64,000 bases of DNA from Triticum aestivum. Its lineage: Eukaryota > Streptophyta > Magnoliopsida > Poales > Poaceae. Shown one piece after another: positions 57,869 through 64,000 of the stretch. The stretch is taken from the NCBI RefSeq assembly GCF_018294505.1, contig NC_057813.1, positions 318,641,191 to 318,705,190 on the forward strand, read 5' to 3'. Numbering within the stretch: the stretch's first letter is position 1; each line of letters starts with the position of its first letter. A program made the translations under genes and the position numbers. The notes below the pieces were generated by a model. That model had not been told where the DNA came from and ran no database searches. It worked only from the letters and a program-made list of their open reading frames with translations.

Positions 57869-58270
57869 AAATTGGCATGACTTTGCCTAAAAATAGAACA
57901 AAAAAGAAAGCATAGTGCCAAATTCTCACCGAAACGGAAATGAATCAACATTCCGGGAAAATATTGGCAACTATCGCATTTCAAATACCAGTACCTCCAA
58001 ACACAAACATATGCAACACCACAAACATATGTAGATCTAGGCCATAAAAAGTGTGCACGTTGTTGGAGGGAGAAAAAAGTAGACCTAGAACATAAAGAAA
58101 GCTTTTCCCTTACTTACCTATAAAAAAGTCAATTTAACCACTTAATTTGGGTGAATCTATGGTGCAAATGAGGTGAGGAGGAGGAGGAAGCCGAGACCAA
58201 GCTTGGTAGAGGTGGAGAGAATGAAATGAGGAAAGTGAGTGTGGTAGGTGGTTGTCAAAAATATCTAGCT

Positions 58271-59815
58271 GCTCTCAGGTTACCAATGGCGCACCTCCTA
58301 AGAATGCGCCATTGGTAACCATGGTTACTAATGGCGCACCTGGTGTGTGGTGCGCCATTACTAGTTTTGAAAAAAAATGTTAGTAGTGGCGCACTGTGGG
58401 TGTGGTGCGCCATTACTAGTTTTAACTAGTAATGGCGCACTATCCCCAGGTGCGCCATTACTAGTTTTGAAAAAAAATTGTTAGTAATGGCACACCGAGG
58501 GTGTGGTGCGCCATTACTAGTTTTAACTAGTAATGGCGCACTATCCCTTGGTGCACCACTGCTAAGTCTAGGTAAGGGTGTGCGGCCAGGAAAAAACTAG
58601 TAATGGCGCACCAAACACCAAGTGCGCCATTAGTAATATGGCCACTAATGGTGCACCTATATTTGGTGCACCACTGCCATATAGCAGTGGCGCACCACAT
58701 ACATGGTGCGCCATTAATGTCCATATTAGCTATAGCCGTTTTTCTAGTAGTGCTCCTGTGACTGCTGCCAGCGACGACTTCCTCAATGACAACCTTCTTC
58801 CCCGACCTCGGTAACCTCTTCATCAACGACATCAGTGACAACATCAACCAAAGCGGTTCTGCTCCCACTGTACAGTATGTGATTTTGTCCTCCTGGTTTA
58901 GTCCGCATCATTATTTTGATCTTTGCAATTGTTGTCATGATCTATTTACTGTTGATGCAAATTAAATCTCATAGTAAATTGCTCATATATTCAACAATCC
59001 AATCCAAAAACCTGATTATAGGCAATTTACTCCGAGTGGTTTTGCTGCGCTTTTGAAGCCGCCTACTTTTAAGGGGGTGCAATATAAAAGGTGGCGCACA
59101 AGAGCAGTATATTTGCTTTAGATCATGTACTGCTATGACACCACTAAGGGTAAGCCTGAGGGCGATCTTAATCCTACACATCAGGAAGCTTTCGAGAACA
59201 TGGATACCCTCTTCAAAGCTGCCCTGCTGAGTTTTCGTGATGATTCCATTGTGGGTTCATATATGTCGTTTGACAGCGGCAAAGACATGTGGGTTGCGCT
59301 CGAGGCCATGTTTGGGGCCTCGGGCGCTGGCAATGAGTTGTACGTCATGGAGCAATTATGTGACAACAAGATGACTGATGAGCGCTCTGTTGTTCAGAAG
59401 ACTCATGAGATACAGTCACTCGCTAAGGAACTTGAGTACTTTAAGTGTGTGTTGCCGGGACCATCATTGCTAAGCGCACCGTCTGTTAGTAGTGGTGCAC
59501 CATCAGCAGACTCATTTGTTCCCACGGAAGAAAAAATGTTAGTAGTGGCGCACCGTCTGTGTGGTGTGCCATTACTAGTTTTGAATTTTTTTTGAAAAAA
59601 TAGTTAGTAGTGGCGCACAGAGGGTGTGGTGCGCCATTACTAGTTTTGAAAAAAAATGTTAGTAGTGGCGCACCGTGGGTGTGGTGCGCCATTAGTGATA
59701 TGGCCACTAATGGCGTACCTATATATGGTGCGCCACTGCTATATAGCAGTGGCGCACCACATACATGGTGCGCCATTAATGTTCATATTAGCTATAGCCT
59801 TTTTTTCTAGTAGTG
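58271..59815. repeat. Second copy of CACTA ends A and B with copia gag fragment
   Basis: Array A 58271-58752, copia gag fragment 58753-59473, array B 59474-59815, all part of duplication unit 2. The adjacent 59816-59985 repeats the MITE right ends. Confidence 0.85.
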
Positions 59816-60267
59816 ATGCGCTCCTAGGCACTATGTGAGAGTGGAAAGTGGGCCATGTATTAATAAAGTAGCACATACTTATAGCTAACCGTTATACATG
59901 TTGGCTATAGACGACATGTCACTTTCTTATAGTCAATAGTTGGATATACAATTAACCATGCTCTTATACACCTAGACAGAGGGAGTAAATTAGGATGATT
60001 TGAGGGGCCAGAGGAGATGTAAGAAATGGTTCATTGTAAGTCTTTCACCATTACTGTAGTAAAAATTCTCAATTAATCTCATAAATGGCAAGCGAGAAGT
60101 CTAATGGAGAAAAAGCATAGATGGAAGATTTCTAGACTAAACCATAAATGGATACACTTTTATTCCAGCGCGGTACACTAATAGAGCAAGATCATGCATT
60201 GAAGGTTCTATACTATATAAATAAGAAGTCTCCACATGCTTAGACAGTGGATTACATTGAGTGAAGA

Positions 60268-61020
60268 CTAATGATGAATAGTTGACTTGGTAATGCATAT
60301 GACCAGGTGAACCTCCTTGGAGTCCCCGTGTATCATCTTGGGGTCAAAATCATACCAGGCGTCTTCCATGTCCACATTGCCCAGAACGGAGCAGCTCGGC
60401 ACAGTCCTAGTCAACGTGATGGAGGCGGCATGGGCGCCCTCATTCTTTAGAGGGTTAGTAACAGTGAGCACGCACACGTACACCAGCCTCGTGTCAGCGT
60501 CAGCGGCATTGCCCCTGACACACACTATAGAGACGGGGCGGTGGCCTGCGCGGGCCTTGCCGGTGGCCTCGGCCAAGAGGAAGACGCTGCCGTCCTCCGC
60601 CGTGACTAGCAGGCGGTGGTGATCCTCCAGCGATTCCGGCATGCCGAATGGGTAGCACGTCTCATACTTTATGTTCACCACCGCGGGCCAGTAGTGATTG
60701 ACGGATGGTGCCGTGAGGTGATGCACGAGGCTCGCCGGCGAGCCCTCAAACAGCGGCGTGCACTCATAGTAGTTGCAGGGCGCGTGTGCACATCTGGAAC
60801 TATGCCCAGCCAGCGAGTGCTGGTCGACATACCTCTCACAGCCGAAACTCTTGTAGACACAGGGCACCTTGCAGGCATCGACCAGGCCATCCATGAAATA
60901 GGAGTGGCTGTAGGAGACGTTGCACCCGCCGAATGGAGCACAGGAGGGAGTGGTTGTAGGGGACGTTGCGCCCGCCGAATGGAGCGCAGGAGTAGCGCAC
61001 GATGCAGTAGATGGCGTCCT
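60268..61020 (-). pseudogene. SINA-like E3 ubiquitin ligase gene, N-terminally truncated and frameshifted
   Basis: The open frame 60268-60894 carries a SIAH-type zinc finger (CKVPCVYKSFGCERYVDQHS then LAGHSSRCAHAPC), then a beta-rich SINA C-terminal domain (LLVTAEDGSVFLLAEA, VYVCVLTVTNPLK). SINA proteins are RING E3 ligases whose zinc finger and C-terminal domain bind substrate. Upstream the protein continues (CAPFGGCNVSYSHSYF) but a 46-bp tandem duplication at 60901-60992 shifts the frame, and no RING domain or credible start follows before the flank changes near 61025. The family is confident; function is lost or doubtful. Confidence 0.78.
60901..60992. repeat. 46-bp tandem duplication in the SINA-like N-terminal region
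   Basis: GGAGTGG(C/T)TGTAGG(A/G)GACG begins at 60901 and again at 60947. Both copies encode APFGG(C/R)NV(S/P)Y. Since 46 is not a multiple of 3, it breaks the frame. Confidence 0.85.
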
Positions 61021-61029
61021 TACTAGTAC

Positions 61030-61555
61030 TCCCTAGTCCCTAGAAAAAAACAGAGTTGGTGATGATGGTGTGCCTGCCATCCTGCAATATAGGCCGTCTG
61101 ATCTATATCTGACGGATAGTAAGGAGACTATGGAAATTTTGCAAAAGTATACCCACACCCCTCTCCACATTTGCAAATAAGGCCTTGCCTCATTCATCCT
61201 TATCTCCCACAACCACATTGCTGAGCAATTAAAAAGGAAGTCTCTAGAATAATCTGGCATGGTGGCCGCTGCTGGCGCCATCCATCCCCTTGCCTTCGCC
61301 TCCGACCACCAGTCGCCAGCACGTCCCACTCCTCCTCACCTTATCTCTCATCTTTCTCGAGATATCATTTTTGCGATGAAATTCTCGAGATACCATTTTT
61401 CCGATGAAATTCTCGAGATACCATTTTTCCAATGAAATTCTCAAGATATCATTAGTTTTTACACATGGGATTACTCCTGCATGGGTCAATCACAATAGGT
61501 GTTTTGTAAAAAATTGCATCTTGATGTTTCGTGCAATGCACGGGCATCTTGCTAG
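61030..61555 (+). mobile_element. Possible Helitron 3' end
   Basis: CGTGCAATGCACG (61530-61542) can form a perfect hairpin. It is followed by GGCATCTTG and CTAG (61552-61555), then T, as in grass Helitron 3' termini. No 5' TC terminus could be fixed; 61030 is only where SINA-like coding ends. Confidence 0.35.
61356..61457. repeat. 28-bp tandem repeat, about 3.7 copies
   Basis: CTCGAGATACCATTTTTCCG-type units start at 61356, 61384, 61412 and 61440, the last being CTCAAGATATCATTAG. Confidence 0.9.
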
Positions 61556-62247
61556 TTTGCATATAATTCCAAACACCACGTCGACACGTTCTTTGACCAT
61601 TTTTACAACTATGATAGTATCATTGTTAGTGGTCAGCTGGTGCAAGTTATAGCCCCGGGTGTTTTAACCTTTTTTAGTAATGATATCTGGAGATTGTTCG
61701 CCACGAGCCCAATCCTGGCAAATGCCACACAACCTTTAGTTTTGGCCTGTTTTTTAAGCCATTGTATTTGACAAAACCGCCACCTTTACACACGTACTCT
61801 AACTGCGTCACGGGCGTTTGTAACTGCCATGTCTCCCAGCGAAGTTTTCTGGGGATTGGAGTTAGCACCGATGCCGGTTCGTAGTCGTTCCACGCTCGGA
61901 TATTGAAGTTTGTAACTATTTTAGAATATAATACTCCTCCGGTGCTAGTAGTAGAGCAGAGTCCTACTCCACCTTGTGCAAACTAGGGCACAATAGTAGG
62001 TACTGTAGGGAGTACTAGTACTGTGATCACTCAAGCAAGTTGTCTGGCATCGATATGACCCTATGCTGCTGGGATGCTCGTAAGTTAAGCGGCGTGCTGT
62101 TGTCATCATCACCTGTCCACTTCCCGCAGCACATATTCGCTTCTCCATCCTCGTCTGCACATAATTGTCCAATCTTCCATCCATGCTAAGGCGCCTCCCC
62201 CTCTTCCGAAACCCAAGCACTAACAATGGCAGAACCGAGTAGTGTCC
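61556..62247. other. Unassigned DNA
   Basis: No gene or repeat family recognised. Short open frames on the minus strand (61674-61868, 61945-62334) have no domain. Confidence 0.5.
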
Positions 62248-63655
62248 TGATAACCACAAGTATAGGGGATCGCAACAATTTTGGAGGGTAGAGTATTCAA
62301 CCCAATTTTTTTGATTCGACAGAAGGAGAGCCAAAGAATATTTGCAAATATTAGCAGCTGAGTTGTCAGTTCAACCACACCTAGAGATTTATTATCTGCA
62401 GCAAAGTGATCAGTAACAAAGTAGTATGGTAGTTTTGATAGTAGTAGCAACAACAATAGTAACAGTAACAGTGATAGCAATGATTTTGTAGCAAGTGCAA
62501 TAGTGACAGTAGCAACAGTAACTTAGCAATAGCAATATGAGAGAAATTCGTAGGCATTGGATCGGTGAATTCATTGGATGATACTCATCATATAACAGTC
62601 ATAACCTAGGGCGATATGACACTAGCTCCGGTTCATAAATATAATATAGGCATGTATTCCGTAAATAGTCAGACGTGCTTATGGAAATAACTTGCATGAC
62701 ATCTTTTGTCCTACCCTCCCGTGGCAGCGGGGTCCTATTGGAAACTAAGGGATATTAGTGCCTCCTTTTAATAGATAACTGGAACAAAACATTAACACAC
62801 GATGAATACATGAACTCCTCAAACTACGGTCATCACAGGGAAGTGTCCTGAATATTGTCACTCTGGGTTTGCCGGATCATAACATGTAGGTGACTATAAC
62901 TTGCAAGATCAGATCTAGAACATATATGTAATGGTGATAACATAAACGGTTCATATCTGAAATCATGGCACCCAGGCCCAAGGTGACAAGCATTAAACAT
63001 GACAAACTCATAGCAACATCAATCTCAGAGCATAATGGATACTAGGGATCCAGCCCTAACAAAATTAACTCGATTACATGATGAATCTCATCCAACTCCT
63101 CACCGACCAGCGAGGCTATGAAGGAATTACTCACTGCCAGTGGGGAGCATCATGGAATTGGCAATGGAGAAGGGTTGGTGATGACGAAGATTGAAAATCT
63201 CCCTCTCTAGAGCCCCAAACAGACTCCAGATCTGGCCTCCTAATGAAGAACATGAGGTGGCGGTGGCTATGTCTCATGAAACGTGATAATTCTTTCTCCC
63301 CGATTTTTTTCTACGAAAATATGAATTTATAGTATCAGGGTTGAGGTTTGTGGGTCCACTAGGTGGGGACAACCCACCTGGGCGCGCCTGGAGAGGGGGG
63401 GCGCCGTGGTGGGTTGTGCCCACCCAGGTGCCCCCCTCCGGTGGTTCTTGGCTCCAGATATTCTCTTTTATTGTTAAAAAATCCTCGCAAAGGTTCGTTC
63501 GAATATGAGAACTTTTATTTCTTCACAAAAACAACACCATGGTAGTTCTTGTGAAAACAACGTCAGTACGGGTTAGTTTCATTCAAATCATGCAAATTAG
63601 AGTCCAAAACAAGAGGAAAAGCGTTAGGAAAAGTAGATACGTAGGAAACGTATCA
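62248..63655 (-). repeat. 3' LTR of an Athila-like gypsy element, minus strand
   Basis: It starts TGATAACCACAAGTATAGGG and ends GGAAACGTATCA on the plus strand, so the element's own LTR runs TGATACGTTTCC...GTGGTTATCA. The purine tract just beyond 63655 shows the element lies on the minus strand and continues past the window. It includes an AGT/AAC-rich simple stretch (62430-62525) and a GC-rich patch (63375-63440). The left flank TGTCC (62243-62247) would be the target duplication. Confidence 0.75.
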
Positions 63656-64000
63656 ACTCCCCGAAGCTTAAACCTTTGCTTGTCCTCAAGTAATTCAGTT
63701 GATAAACTAAAAGTGAAAAAGAAAAACTTTTACGAACTCTTTTGCTCTTGTTTATGAATCCAGGTTTTCAGCCAAGATTATAACTAACCATGTTAACAAT
63801 AACTCTTAGAAACTATATTAACTCAAATCAACGACATAATCAACTAGCGAGCAATAATAAGATATCTCAAATAACAACACTTTATCAAAACAACCATGAT
63901 ATAATATGAAAATAGTGGTATCTTGCTAGCCCTTTCTGAGATTGTAAAACATAAATGCAGAGCACCTCCAAAGTACAAGCAATGACTAAACATTGTAATT
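63656..64000 (-). other. Purine tract and 3' internal domain of the Athila-like element
   Basis: The minus strand at 63656-63669 reads TAAGCTTCGGGGAGT, a polypurine tract abutting the LTR. The rest is AT-rich non-coding DNA typical of the 3' internal region. Confidence 0.65.

Larger units (their letters stand above)
55971..60546. repeat. 4.58-kb tandem duplication, unit 2
   Basis: The offset to unit 1 is 4577 bp at the start and 4576 after small indels. Content: 5' half of TnpD, leader, CACTA 5' ends with copia fragment, MITE right ends, SINA-like 3' part. Near identity implies a recent event or, less likely given the private differences, an assembly duplication. Confidence 0.92.

Noticed and set aside
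51394..60546. Treating the tandem duplication as pure assembly artefact
   Set aside because: The units carry private substitutions and indels at several sites, although resequencing would be needed for certainty.
1..64000. Bacterial-style features (operons, Shine-Dalgarno sites, CRISPR) and tRNA/rRNA genes
   Set aside because: Nothing of the kind is visible; composition, introns and elements are those of a plant nuclear chromosome.

Overview
The window looks like a chromosome segment of a large-genome grass, most likely Triticeae (wheat/Aegilops/barley group). It is almost entirely nested transposable elements: Ty3/gypsy elements with 4.2-kb LTRs, CACTA elements with GGCGCACC subterminal repeats, and Stowaway, Tourist/Harbinger-like and hAT-like miniature elements. 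The few host-gene remnants have the GC-rich third positions typical of grass genes. I see no intact single-copy gene, no rRNA or tRNA gene and no CRISPR array. Family names rest on recognising motifs, since no search was run.

Layout. 1-1617: end of a CACTA element carrying two minisatellites; its terminus lies in a truncated minus-strand gypsy element of Tat/Retand type (1618 to about 7325). 7326-9060: miniature elements, including a GC-rich hAT-like element and a clean Tourist-type MITE. 9061-9670 and 23553-23752: a plus-strand host pseudogene (241 codons plus stop), cut in two by a Del/Tekay chromovirus (9671-23547, two 4.2-kb LTRs, one gag-pol reading frame broken by one stop and two compensating frameshifts). 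23753-25418: ordinary DNA with two related Stowaway-type elements.

25419-55409 is one stack of insertions in a Stowaway-type element. That element is split by a non-coding LTR element (25596-37415, perfect ATCTT target duplication) and by a Harbinger-type MITE. The MITE is split by a CACTA element (37644-55239, minus strand). The CACTA carries a TnpD-type transposase gene, a spliced second gene, an Ulp1-like segment and a small RNase H1-N/viroplasmin gene. A solo LTR (38394-41730, perfect TCCGG target duplication) cuts the viroplasmin gene. The CACTA also holds fragments of ribosomal protein eL34, a long hairpin related to the transposase leader, and a copia gag fragment between two CACTA 5' ends.

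A 4.58-kb tandem duplication (51394-55970 and 55971-60546) repeats half of TnpD, the CACTA right ends, the MITE ends and the 3' part of a minus-strand SINA-like E3 ligase gene. Its junction creates an in-frame TnpD-SINA fusion ORF. The longer SINA-like copy is at 60268-61020. 61021-62247 holds a Helitron-like 3' end and a 28-bp tandem repeat. 62248-64000 is the 3' LTR and adjoining internal DNA of an Athila-like gypsy element on the minus strand.

With the insertions removed, the host locus is simple: a small plus-strand gene (now a pseudogene) and a SINA-like gene on the minus strand, converging across roughly 2 kb. Everything else is layered insertion, capture and duplication.
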